In this document: positions 17,959 to 25,784 of the stretch, piece after piece | Numbering within the stretch: the first letter of the stretch is position 1 | How the letters are laid out: every line of letters starts with the position of its first letter | Assembly (NCBI GenBank): GCA_001769215.1 | Contig: MEOL01000047.1 | Location: forward strand, 157,007 to 221,006 | From: Bacteroidetes bacterium GWF2_41_31 | GTDB taxonomy: Bacteria > Bacteroidota > Bacteroidia > Bacteroidales > F082 | Direction: 5' to 3' | Length of the DNA stretch: 64,000 nt | Program-made: the position numbers and the translations under genes | The notes under the pieces: model-generated | The model's database searches: none | Told to the model about the DNA's origin: nothing | What the model saw: only the letters and a program-made list of their open reading frames with translations

Positions 17959-18600
17959 TTACTCCAGGATTTCGATGGTCATGGTCACAGGCACCACAGG
18001 AACATCGCCGGGGCCGGTTTTTACGGACGCAATTTTGTCAATCACCTCCATGCCGTCAACCACTTCACCAAAAACGGTGTAGCCACCATCCAGGTGAGGA
18101 GTCCCCCCGATGGTTGAATAGGCCGTTTTTTGTTCTTCGGTGTAGGTGACGCCTGACCTGGCTGAGAATTGCTGAAGAGAGGCAGGAGGAACTACCTGAC
18201 CTTGTACAATATAAAATTGCGACCCTGAGGACGCTTTCTTTGGATTTACCTGATCACCCATGCGTGCAGCCGACAATGCCCCTTTTTTATGGAAATGGTT
18301 TGGTAAAAACTCTGCAGGTACTGTGTATCCGGGATCTGTTTTCCCGTTGGCATTGCCGCCACCCTGTATCATAAACTGGCTGATAACCCTGTGAAAAGGC
18401 GAACCATTGTACCATCCCTCTTTCACCAGTTTGATAAAGTTATCGCGGTGTTGAGGTGTATCGTTGTAAAGTTTGGCGGTAATATCACCCATCGAGGTAT
18501 GGATAACCACCAGTGTTTCGGGTTTTTGTGTTTGAGCCATCAGTTGAATGCTTAAAAATAAGGTGAATACAAAAATCAATTTTTTCATAGGTAGTTTCAT
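17959..18600 (-). CDS. Exported cyclophilin-type peptidyl-prolyl isomerase
   Basis: A 213-residue PPIase with an N-terminal signal peptide (MKKLIFVFTLFLSIQLMAQ), so it should act in the periplasm or envelope, speeding proline isomerisation during folding. Core motifs: NFIKLVKEGWYNGSPFHRVI, FMIQGGGNANG and a long insertion with GSQFYIVQG. The start is ATG at 18600 or the ATG 4 codons later at 18588, which gives a cleaner signal peptide. A TACTTTTG −7 box lies just upstream. Confidence 0.93.
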   Translation of the reverse strand: MKLPMKKLIFVFTLFLSIQLMAQTQKPETLVVIHTSMGDITAKLYNDTPQHRDNFIKLVKEGWYNGSPFHRVISQFMIQGGGNANGKTDPGYTVPAEFLPNHFHKKGALSAARMGDQVNPKKASSGSQFYIVQGQVVPPASLQQFSARSGVTYTEEQKTAYSTIGGTPHLDGGYTVFGEVVDGMEVIDKIASVKTGPGDVPVVPVTMTIEILE

Positions 18601-18614
18601 GTAAAGTTAAGCAG

Positions 18615-18622
18615 CAAAAGTA
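18615..18622 (-). promoter_or_regulatory. −7 box of the cyclophilin-pheS unit
   Basis: TACTTTTG on minus, exact TAnnTTTG, 14 nt before 18600. Confidence 0.5.
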
Positions 18623-18724
18623 ATAAAATGGATTGAAAGAAAGGGGAAAGTGTTGAGGGCAATTTTATGTAGCGTTTCCCTGAAAAAATGAGCCGGGATG
18701 TAGCCATCAATTTTTCAATCCGGT

Positions 18725-18858
18725 TTAAGTGGCGAACATTTTCATCGAAAGAAACGCCTCGATAATTTCCCATGATCAAAAGCCAACTCCGGAGGCTGTT
18801 TGATGGGAAACCAACGTCCTTATTTGGCATCATGCAGGAATTGCCAAAAACCAGCAAT
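18725..18858 (-). pseudogene. Truncated NUDIX hydrolase remnant
   Basis: Read on minus this stretch gives GFWQFLHDAK, a stop codon, then GRWFPIKQPPELAFDHG and, after a one-base frameshift, EIIEAFLSM. It lines up with the C-terminus of the intact NUDIX gene at 20268–20702 (DDAKKAQWFSLDRLPELAFDHGEILEEF, split here only for comparison). The NUDIX box and everything upstream are absent. An in-frame stop and a lost base show it is dead. Nucleotide similarity is strong, for example TGATCAAAAGCCAACTCCGG on the plus strand in both. Confidence 0.8.
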
Positions 18859-18973
18859 TATTTTTTCAATGGGTAATCACGTTTTACAACTTTTTTTTCA
18901 ATGGGAAGTTCGTATTTATTCTATTTGAAATAGCGATATATCACTAATATTACCTTTCTTAATAGAATTAAAT

Positions 18974-18981
18974 TACCTTTG
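18974..18981 (+). promoter_or_regulatory. −7 box of the AAA ATPase gene
   Basis: TACCTTTG on plus, exact TAnnTTTG, 10 nt before the ATG at 18992. Confidence 0.5.
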
Positions 18982-18991
18982 TTAAAAAAAG

Positions 18992-20254
18992 ATGACTGAT
19001 AAAGCCTTACTCCAACTTGTAATTAATGATCAGCGGATGTTGACATGGCAGGATAACTGGTTAACCCGTGAACTGCCTGAACATCTGTTGAAAAGCCAGG
19101 ATGTTGTTGTGATTTCAGGTATAAGACGCTGTGGCAAATCTACTCTGTTGCATCAAATCAGAAAAAATCAACCCGAAAAAGACTATTACCTGAATTTTGA
19201 CGACGACAGACTTGTACAGTTTACCACAGATGATTTTCAACTATTGTATGAGTTGTTTATTTCCTTATTCGGAAAACAACAGACCTTTTATTTTGACGAG
19301 ATTCAAAATGTAAAAGGTTGGGAACGGTTTGTCAGGAGGCTTCATGATTATGGCAACAAGATCTTTATAACAGGTTCAAATGCTTCGATGTTGAGCAGGG
19401 AATTGGGAACACATCTAACCGGGCGCTTTCTCTCCTATGAATTATTTCCGTTTTCTTTTTCAGAATACCTGCAATGGTCGAAGATAGAAGTTAATGATAG
19501 TTCAAAACTTTCCACTGAAGCCAGGGCCGGGCTTATTCGCCAATTTGACCAATACTTCATAGCCGGGGGATTTCCAGCGTATCTGCGCGAACAAAATCCA
19601 CAATACCTGAAAACATTGTATGAAAACATCTTATACAGGGATGTGCTGGTCAGAAATAAGCTGACAAATGAAAAGGAATTACTTGAACTGGTGTTTTACC
19701 TCGCCAGCAATGTGGCGAAATTAAATTCATACAGTGCACTTACAAAAACCATTGGTGTGGCCAATCCCACTACGATAAAAAATTATTTGTCTTTTTTAGA
19801 AGATGCATACCTTGTTTTTTCTGTCAATAAATTGAGCTATTCAGTTAAAACACAGCTACGAAACCCTAAGAAAGTTTATTTAATTGACCTGGCTTTGGTT
19901 AGGACTTTGGGTTTTCATTTTACTGATGACAGAGGACGATTTTTGGAAAATCTGGTATTTCTGGAACTGAAAAGAGGCGGTCGTGTTATTTTTTATCATC
20001 AGAATAAATTTGAATGTGATTTCATCATCAGGGATGGTGCACAGGTGGTACAGGCCATACAGGTTACTTATTCTATGCAGGATGGTGAAACGCATATGCG
20101 CGAACTAAATGGCTTACTTGAAGCTATGGAAGAATATCAACTCAATACAGGACTTATCATTACAGACCACGAAGAAAAAGAAATTGATATACCCGGAAAG
20201 ACGATTACCATCGTGCCTGCGTGGAAATGGTTGTTGGATAATAAATCCAATTAA
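18992..20254 (+). CDS. AAA family ATPase with DUF4143 domain
   Basis: A 420-residue cytoplasmic P-loop ATPase. Walker A is GIRRCGKST (about 43–51), the Walker B region is FYFDEIQN (about 100), and a sensor-like FITGSNASMLS follows. The C-terminal half is DUF4143 with a restriction-endonuclease-like FLENLVFLELKRGG...FECDFIIRD arrangement. Families of this build are abundant and mobile in prokaryotes; their function is unknown, though a link to genome defence or toxin-like behaviour has been proposed. It sits between a broken and an intact NUDIX copy, both on the opposite strand, which suggests insertion during or after a duplication. Confidence 0.88.
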   Translation: MTDKALLQLVINDQRMLTWQDNWLTRELPEHLLKSQDVVVISGIRRCGKSTLLHQIRKNQPEKDYYLNFDDDRLVQFTTDDFQLLYELFISLFGKQQTFYFDEIQNVKGWERFVRRLHDYGNKIFITGSNASMLSRELGTHLTGRFLSYELFPFSFSEYLQWSKIEVNDSSKLSTEARAGLIRQFDQYFIAGGFPAYLREQNPQYLKTLYENILYRDVLVRNKLTNEKELLELVFYLASNVAKLNSYSALTKTIGVANPTTIKNYLSFLEDAYLVFSVNKLSYSVKTQLRNPKKVYLIDLALVRTLGFHFTDDRGRFLENLVFLELKRGGRVIFYHQNKFECDFIIRDGAQVVQAIQVTYSMQDGETHMRELNGLLEAMEEYQLNTGLIITDHEEKEIDIPGKTITIVPAWKWLLDNKSN

Positions 20255-20267
20255 CTCCTTTCCAATA

Positions 20268-20702
20268 CTAAGCTGATAAATGTATAGAACGAAACTCCTC
20301 CAAAATTTCTCCGTGATCAAAAGCCAACTCCGGGAGCCGATCTAAAGAAAACCACTGTGCCTTTTTTGCATCATCTCCGGCGGTTATTTCGGGAATCTTC
20401 GTTATGACCTCCCAAAAAACCACTGAAATGGTTCTCCCACGTGGGTCACGGTCAACAGCACCATAGCTTTTAAACTGTTGTAGATTATGACAAACCAGAC
20501 CTGTTTCTTCCAGTAATTCCCTGACCACAGCCTGTTCCAGGGTTTCTTCCATGTCCATGAATCCACCGGGTAAAGCCCAACAATTCTGAAAGGGTGGGTT
20601 TTTGCGTTGGATGAGCAGGATTTGGGTACCGTTTGTGGTTTTACAGAGAATTAAAGCATCTACTGTGAGTGCAGGACATGGATATGCATATTCGTAGGTC
20701 AT
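20268..20702 (-). CDS. NUDIX hydrolase
   Basis: A 144-residue hydrolase of nucleoside diphosphates linked to another moiety. The NUDIX box is complete: GGFMDMEETLEQAVVRELLE followed by ETGL (about 38–61). The N-terminus YPCPALTVDALILC resembles the ADP-ribose/NADH pyrophosphatase-like group, but the substrate is not determinable. The start at 20702 is chosen because the −7 box TACTTTTG at 20721–20728 rules out the frame's earliest ATG at 20738; an ATG at 20714 would be almost leaderless. A decayed relative lies 1.4 kb away beyond the AAA ATPase. Confidence 0.9.
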   Translation of the reverse strand: MTYEYAYPCPALTVDALILCKTTNGTQILLIQRKNPPFQNCWALPGGFMDMEETLEQAVVRELLEETGLVCHNLQQFKSYGAVDRDPRGRTISVVFWEVITKIPEITAGDDAKKAQWFSLDRLPELAFDHGEILEEFRSIHLSA

Positions 20703-20720
20703 TCTACTATTCATTTTGTA

Positions 20721-20728
20721 CAAAAGTA
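20721..20728 (-). promoter_or_regulatory. −7 box of the NUDIX gene
   Basis: TACTTTTG on minus, exact TAnnTTTG, 19 nt before the ATG at 20702. Confidence 0.5.
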
Positions 20729-20747
20729 TGGAAATCAAACTTAAAAT

Positions 20748-20800
20748 CTTTGCGCCTCTGCGCCTCTGCGGTGAAAAAGCTAACCGCTTTTGTGCGCCGA
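20748..20800. repeat. Second CTTTGCG-type repeat block
   Basis: tctttgcgcctctgcgcctctgcggt is two iterations of a 9-nt unit, matching the block at 16797. Downstream, aagctaaccgc is a partial inverted counterpart. It fills the gap between the NUDIX gene and mtnA. Confidence 0.65.
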
Positions 20801-20810
20801 TCTAAGATCA

Positions 20811-21860
20811 TTATTCATCCTCCATCAGCTTTTTTATAGAAGCATGATTCGCTTTTATGAGACCTTTTTCGGTAATAATTCCGGTGATGTATTTGGCCGG
20901 AGTCACATCGAAAGCAGGATTGTAGGCTTCCGATCCGGGAGAACACACCAACACCTTTACCAGATTGCCATTGGAATCGGTCCCGGTTTGGTACAGCACT
21001 TCGTCCTGGCTGCGTTCTTCGATGGGAATGCCTTTTCCGGTTTTGCATTCCAGGTCAAAAGTGGAGGTGGGAGCAGCCACATAAAAAGGGATCCCAAATT
21101 CCCTGGCCAGGATAGCACGTCCGAAAGTGCCAATTTTATTGGCTACATCGCCATTGGCGGCAATGCGGTCGGCACCCACTATCACCATATCTATCTTACC
21201 GGCAGCCATCAGGTAAGCCGCAGCATTATCTGGAATGATGACATGAGGGATCTTGGCATTGAAAAGCTCCCAGGCCGTGAGTCGGGCTCCTTGTCCGCGT
21301 GGTCGGGTTTCGTCCACATAAACAAACACTTCTTTGCCTTCGCTTTGCGCCAGGTAAATTGGTGCAAGAGCAGTTCCATAATCCACGAAGGCTAACCAGC
21401 CTGCGTTACAATGGGTAAGAATGTTGGCTTTTTTCCCGATCAGGGCACTCCCTATTTCTCCAATTTTTTTTGAATCGCTTTCATCCTGACGGGCTACCTT
21501 TTGAGCTTCTACCAAAGCGTTTTCAGGTGAAATGAGCCCTGCACGATATACCCGGTCCACGGCATAAAAAAGGTTTTTCGCCGTTGGCCGTGTCGATTCG
21601 ATGTCATGTTTGGCTTCACGGATAATAAGAGACTGGTCTTGATCACGTTCCATTAAAAAAGCCTGCGCCATGGCAAAACCAGCGGCAGCACCAATGGCCC
21701 CGGCACCCCGTATCACCATTTCGGTGATGGCCATGCAGGTATCCCAATAGGTCGGGCATTCATGAATTCTAAACTCGAACGGAAGCAGGTTCTGTTCAAT
21801 CATAAAGACTGAAGTACCCTCCATCCAAACAGTTTGATATGATTTTTCGCCAACCAGCAT
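20811..21860 (-). CDS. mtnA: S-methyl-5-thioribose-1-phosphate isomerase
   Basis: A 349-residue enzyme of methionine salvage converting methylthioribose-1-phosphate to methylthioribulose-1-phosphate. Family signatures: VIRGAGAIGAAAGFAMAQA (about 49–67), the catalytic cysteine about C151 in LTHCNAGWLAF, TRPRGQGARLTAWEL, and the catalytic aspartate about D231 in GADRIAANGDVANKIGT. It is related to eIF-2B subunits, but the Cys/Asp pair supports MtnA. It begins 8 bp after the M20 amidohydrolase gene ends, so they form an operon. No other methionine-salvage gene is nearby. Confidence 0.94.
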   Translation of the reverse strand: MLVGEKSYQTVWMEGTSVFMIEQNLLPFEFRIHECPTYWDTCMAITEMVIRGAGAIGAAAGFAMAQAFLMERDQDQSLIIREAKHDIESTRPTAKNLFYAVDRVYRAGLISPENALVEAQKVARQDESDSKKIGEIGSALIGKKANILTHCNAGWLAFVDYGTALAPIYLAQSEGKEVFVYVDETRPRGQGARLTAWELFNAKIPHVIIPDNAAAYLMAAGKIDMVIVGADRIAANGDVANKIGTFGRAILAREFGIPFYVAAPTSTFDLECKTGKGIPIEERSQDEVLYQTGTDSNGNLVKVLVCSPGSEAYNPAFDVTPAKYITGIITEKGLIKANHASIKKLMEDE

Positions 21861-21868
21861 ACAGGTTT

Positions 21869-23059
21869 TTATTTTTCAAGACGTTGTAAAGCCAGCCAGG
21901 TCATTAATCCAGTACCTGTTTCGATGGCTTTTTCGTCGATGTTAAATGTGTCGGTATGTAAATTTGAAGTGATGTTGAGCGATTGATTTCTGGTTCCGAG
22001 CCGGTAAAAACAACCGGGAATTTGTTGCAGGAAATAACCAAAATCTTCAGCAGTAGTGCGTATTTCCAGCTCCACAACATTTTCCAACCCCAAAAATTCA
22101 ATGGCCGCCTCACGTACAAGTTTGGTTTCTTCGGGATGGTTAATTACCACCGGGTATCCTTTATCTATGACCACCTCGCATCTTACTCCAAAGGCTACTG
22201 CGGTGTGGTGCGCAATTGTTTCAATCAGTTGATGCGCCGTGGTTCGCCATCTTTCATCAAAGGTGCGAAAGGTTCCTCTAACGATCACCTCCGAAGGAAT
22301 CACATTGTGCGCCCCATCGGCGATAACTTTCCCAAACGAAAGTACGGTAGGGATTTGCGTGGGTGCTTTACGCGAAACTATTTGTTGTAAAGCCACGATG
22401 ATTTGCGCCATGGCCAGTACCGTATCATTGAATTTCTCCGGCATGGCGCCATGCCCGCCCCTGCCAGTTATAATCAGGTTAATTTCATCAGAAGAGGCCA
22501 TGTAATCGCCTGACTTAAAGCCTGCCATACCTGCTTCCAATTCAGGAAATACATGCTGTCCAAGAATCATTTCCACATCCGGGTTTTTGAGTACGCCTTC
22601 GATGATCATTTGCTGTGCACCTCCCGGCAGGGTTTCTTCAGCCGGTTGGAAAATGAATTTTACACTTCCGTTGAAATCGGCTTTTAAACTGTTGAGCAAT
22701 TTGATGGTTCCCAACAAACAGGTCATGTGTACATCGTGACCACAGGCGTGCATAACGCCCTGTCTCATAGATTTGTAAGGCACCTGGTTGGCTTCGGTGA
22801 TGGGCAATGCATCCATGTCCGCGCGCAAGGCGATGGTGCGTTTCCCGGGATTTTGACCCTTTATCACACCAACAATTCCATGGCCGGCAATCCCGGTTTG
22901 GTGATCAATTCCCCAGCTTGTAAGCAGTTGACTAATGTAGGCCGCCGTTTCCCTTTCATGAAAGCTGAGCTCAGGATTCTGGTGCAGGTGATGACGTATA
23001 TCCGTTAACTCTTTAATAAGATGAGCTGTTTTCTCGCGTATAAGGCTGCTGGTAATCAC
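21869..23059 (-). CDS. M20 family amidohydrolase (N-acyl amino acid / hippurate type)
   Basis: A 396-residue metal-dependent amidohydrolase that cleaves N-acyl amino acids or short peptides. Evidence: LRADMDALPI, HACGHDVHMTCLLG (metal ligands), FQPAEETLPGGAQQMI (catalytic Glu) and the dimerisation domain GRGGHGAMPEKFNDTV. No ATG lies in frame near the family N-terminus. A GTG at 23059 gives (V)ITSSLIREKTAHL and falls 22 nt after a TACCTTTG −7 box at 23081–23088, so I choose it; the frame's upstream ATG at 23149 lies before the promoter. It precedes mtnA in an operon. Confidence 0.9.
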   Translation of the reverse strand: MITSSLIREKTAHLIKELTDIRHHLHQNPELSFHERETAAYISQLLTSWGIDHQTGIAGHGIVGVIKGQNPGKRTIALRADMDALPITEANQVPYKSMRQGVMHACGHDVHMTCLLGTIKLLNSLKADFNGSVKFIFQPAEETLPGGAQQMIIEGVLKNPDVEMILGQHVFPELEAGMAGFKSGDYMASSDEINLIITGRGGHGAMPEKFNDTVLAMAQIIVALQQIVSRKAPTQIPTVLSFGKVIADGAHNVIPSEVIVRGTFRTFDERWRTTAHQLIETIAHHTAVAFGVRCEVVIDKGYPVVINHPEETKLVREAAIEFLGLENVVELEIRTTAEDFGYFLQQIPGCFYRLGTRNQSLNITSNLHTDTFNIDEKAIETGTGLMTWLALQRLEK

Positions 23060-23080
23060 AGGGTAGAATTTTGATTTTAG

Positions 23081-23088
23081 CAAAGGTA
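23081..23088 (-). promoter_or_regulatory. −7 box that decides the start of the M20 gene
   Basis: TACCTTTG on minus, exact TAnnTTTG. Transcription starting just after it would include the GTG at 23059 but not the upstream in-frame ATG. Confidence 0.55.
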
Positions 23089-23253
23089 CAATTTTTTTGA
23101 TGGTGCCTTGCCGCGTCAAAAAGAGGAGATATCTGAGAATTAGCCACAATCTTAACAGAAAAACCTGCGAAATATATTAAACACTCTGCGAAATCAATAC
23201 AATTAAGAAGGTACAAAACTCAAATTTTGCATCGAATTTAAAAATATCAAATT

Positions 23254-24153
23254 ATGTCGAAATCAAATTGGAACGCAAACCATATTCCAGACTTAAAAGG
23301 AAAGGTCATTATTGTTACTGGTGCAACAAGTGGACTGGGTAAAGAAGCAACAAAAATTCTTGCTCAAAAGCATGCTACCGTTATTATGGCGGTACGAAAT
23401 ACAAAAAAAGCGGAAGCATTAGCTCAAGCGATAAAACAACAACAACCCAACGCTCAAATAGACAATAGAGAAATGGATTTGAGTAGTTTAGAGTCCGTAA
23501 AACTTTTTGCTAACGGTGTGTTGAAAAATTATGACCGACTAGACGTTTTGATAAACAATGCAGGCATTATGGCTTGCCCATTTGATAAAACCAAAGACGG
23601 CTATGAAATACAAATGGGCACCAATCATTTGGGTCATTTTGCTTTGACAGGATTATTGATGCCACTTTTAGAAACAACTAAAAATGCTCGAATAGTCGCC
23701 ACTTCAAGTATTGGTCATAGAATGGGCAACATAGATTTTGATGACATTAACTGGGAAAAGCGAAAATATAATCCAAGTAAAGCCTATGCCGATAGCAAAA
23801 TAGCGAATTTGTATTTTACCTACGAATTAGCTAAAAAACTTAATCACGAGAAAAAGGACATCAAAGTAACTGCGGCCCATCCAGGTTGGACACGAACAGA
23901 TTTGCAAAAGCACTCTTGGTATATGCTTATGCTCAATCCACTATTTTCTCAAGGAGCTGATCAAGGCGTTTTGCCTACTCTTCGTGCCGCTTTTGACCCA
24001 AATGCCCATTCAGGAGAATATTTTGGTCCCTCTCGGTTTTTTGAAATGCACGGAAGTCCGATTGCTGTAAAATCTAATGAGCGTTCGCATGATGCGGAAG
24101 CATCCAAAAAGCTTTGGGAAATATCAGAACAACTAACAAACATTAAATACTAA
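23254..24153 (+). CDS. Short-chain dehydrogenase/reductase (retinol dehydrogenase-like)
   Basis: A 299-residue NAD(P)-dependent oxidoreductase. Classical SDR elements: TGATSGLGKEA (cofactor loop), NNAGIM, the catalytic serine in VATSSIGHR, and YADSK (Y-x-x-x-K). The RNTKKAE after strand 2 suggests NADP preference. The substrate is unknown. It opens a three-gene, visibly more AT-rich block with a different codon style (many AAA, ATT, TTT) than its neighbours, which suggests recent acquisition. A membrane protein gene follows 13 bp downstream, then an AraC regulator. Confidence 0.9.
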   Translation: MSKSNWNANHIPDLKGKVIIVTGATSGLGKEATKILAQKHATVIMAVRNTKKAEALAQAIKQQQPNAQIDNREMDLSSLESVKLFANGVLKNYDRLDVLINNAGIMACPFDKTKDGYEIQMGTNHLGHFALTGLLMPLLETTKNARIVATSSIGHRMGNIDFDDINWEKRKYNPSKAYADSKIANLYFTYELAKKLNHEKKDIKVTAAHPGWTRTDLQKHSWYMLMLNPLFSQGADQGVLPTLRAAFDPNAHSGEYFGPSRFFEMHGSPIAVKSNERSHDAEASKKLWEISEQLTNIKY

Positions 24154-24166
24154 AATTATTAAAATT

Positions 24167-24664
24167 ATGAATATATTAGAACAAAGCATTGCTTGGGCAA
24201 AAGGCGAACAATTTGAGGGAATGTGCATTGCTATTGGTGGACTTGTATCCATTATTTTGGCAGGTTTGCTTTGGAAATTTGGCACAACCATCAATACCAA
24301 ATCTTTGGTTATTCCCACCTTGGTTTTTGGACTATTATTTACCATAATGGGTAGTTATATGGTTTATTCCAACGTACAAAGACAAAAAACTTTTCAAAAA
24401 AATTACGAGACAAATAGTAGTAATTTTATTTCAGCAGAAAAGAAGCGAGTGGAGGATTTTCAATTTATGTATCCTACTTCATTGGCTATAAGTGCAATTT
24501 GCTTTTTAATTACATTGACTGCTTTTGTATGGAGTAAAAACCCAAACTTTCATGCTATTAGTATCATACTTTCCGTTTTTGGATTATCTTTAATTATTAT
24601 AGATTATTTTTCAAAAGAAAGAGCAGCCATTTATTACATACAAATATTACAAAATTTACAATGA
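24167..24664 (+). CDS. Four-helix membrane protein of unknown function
   Basis: A 165-residue protein with about four hydrophobic segments (near residues 20–37, 48–66, 103–122 and 130–147) and a charged loop between the second and third (QRQKTFQKNYETNSSNFISA). I do not recognise a family. It lies between the SDR and AraC genes, and its stop codon overlaps the AraC start (ATGA), so the genes are translationally coupled and probably act together. Confidence 0.75.
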   Translation: MNILEQSIAWAKGEQFEGMCIAIGGLVSIILAGLLWKFGTTINTKSLVIPTLVFGLLFTIMGSYMVYSNVQRQKTFQKNYETNSSNFISAEKKRVEDFQFMYPTSLAISAICFLITLTAFVWSKNPNFHAISIILSVFGLSLIIIDYFSKERAAIYYIQILQNLQ

Positions 24665-25563
24665 CCGAATTTATTCATATTAAATCTATTTATCAACTTC
24701 ATCATTTAATGGAGATAGAAAAACCAGTTCATCCCTTGATTTCAGTGGTGCGACATAGCAAGGATATGAAAATAAGCTTTGGGAATGTACGTTTTAACAG
24801 CGATTTGTATTTCATTTCTTTAAAAGAAAACATCAAAGGCTCTTTCAAATACGGTCGCAATTCCTATGATTTTAAGGAAGGTACGCTACTCTTTGTTGCT
24901 CCCGGACAAGTGATGTCTTCAAATGAGGATATTGAGCCAGATTTAGCGGGATGGTCTGTATTTTTTCACCCCAATTTGATTAGAAAATCTCAATTAGCTA
25001 CTACTATTACAAAATACCATTTTTTCGATTACGATATTCACGAAGCCCTGCATCTTTCTAAAAAAGAAAAAGCAACCTTGACCGAATGTGTCTTAAAAAT
25101 TGAGCAAGAAATCAACCAGAACATTGATAAACACAGTCAAGAACTTATTATTCATAATTTAGAAGCTATTTTAAAATATGGGCTAAGGTATTATGACCGT
25201 CAATTTGCCATTCGAACCAATCAAAGCAAAGACTACATCAGTAAATTTGAAACTTTTTTAAAGAACTATTTCAGCCAACATCAACAGATTGAAACAGGAA
25301 TTCCAACTGTTGAAATATGCGGTAAAGCGATGAATATGTCAGGTAAATATTTAAGTGATTTGTTAAAAGCTGAAACAGGGAAAAGTTTAATTGAACATAT
25401 TCATCTTTATATTGTAGATAAATCGAAAGCAATTTTGCTCAACTCAAATCTTTCGGTTAGTGAAATTGCACATTCGTTAGGGTTTAACTATCCACAGCAT
25501 TTTAGTAAATTATTTAAAACAAAAACAGGTTTGAGTCCGAGTGAATATAGGCATTTGAATTGA
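24661..25563 (+). CDS. AraC family transcriptional regulator
   Basis: A 300-residue regulator with an N-terminal cupin-like sensing domain (about 30–150; YDFKEGTLLFVAPGQVMSS) and a C-terminal double helix-turn-helix (about 200–300) ending LSVSEIAHSLGFNYPQHFSK, LFKTKTGLSPSEYR. It is the last gene of the SDR block and overlaps the preceding gene by 4 nt. Autoregulation of the block is likely, but its operator is not evident. Confidence 0.92.
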   Translation: MTEFIHIKSIYQLHHLMEIEKPVHPLISVVRHSKDMKISFGNVRFNSDLYFISLKENIKGSFKYGRNSYDFKEGTLLFVAPGQVMSSNEDIEPDLAGWSVFFHPNLIRKSQLATTITKYHFFDYDIHEALHLSKKEKATLTECVLKIEQEINQNIDKHSQELIIHNLEAILKYGLRYYDRQFAIRTNQSKDYISKFETFLKNYFSQHQQIETGIPTVEICGKAMNMSGKYLSDLLKAETGKSLIEHIHLYIVDKSKAILLNSNLSVSEIAHSLGFNYPQHFSKLFKTKTGLSPSEYRHLN

Positions 25564-25569
25564 AAAAAT

Positions 25570-25700
25570 GTGGCTAACAATGTGTAAAAATAATAGCCGA
25601 AAAAGTAGTAATTTCAAGGGTTGTAGCCCGCTTCAACTTTGTGACAGATTGATAGGTCTAAAGCCCGCAATCGGCTACTATTCTTACACCACCCGGTACT
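25570..25700. repeat. Long attC-like imperfect palindrome at the end of the SDR-AraC block
   Basis: GTGTAAAAATAATAGCCGA (25582–25600) is the inverted partner of TCGGCTACTATTCTTACAC (25671–25689), 17 of 19 positions pairing, around a 70-nt interior with its own partial pairing (gcccgcttcaac / agcccgcaatcgg). The left edge reads GGCTAACAATGTG. Similar structures follow single-gene cassettes in many Bacteroidota and resemble integron attC sites; the integron link is inference. Confidence 0.6.
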
Positions 25701-25711
25701 TTGCCAACAAT

Positions 25712-25753
25712 AAAAAAGTCCTTCAGGGTAAATTAAAACTTTACCCTGAAGGA
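25712..25753 (-). terminator. Terminator of the 25.8 kb lipoprotein gene
   Basis: A 14-bp perfect stem TCCTTCAGGGTAAA / TTTACCCTGAAGGA with a 7-nt loop, followed on minus by ACTTTTTTA. It could also stop plus-strand transcription from the AraC block. Confidence 0.85.
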
Positions 25754-25784
25754 TCAGGAATAAATGCCGGGAACAATCCAATGA

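Noticed and set aside
18597..18857. An 86-codon minus-strand frame (MLVFGNSCMMPNKDV...)
   Set aside because: It reads the NUDIX remnant in a wrong frame and overlaps the cyclophilin promoter; the remnant's homology lies in other frames.
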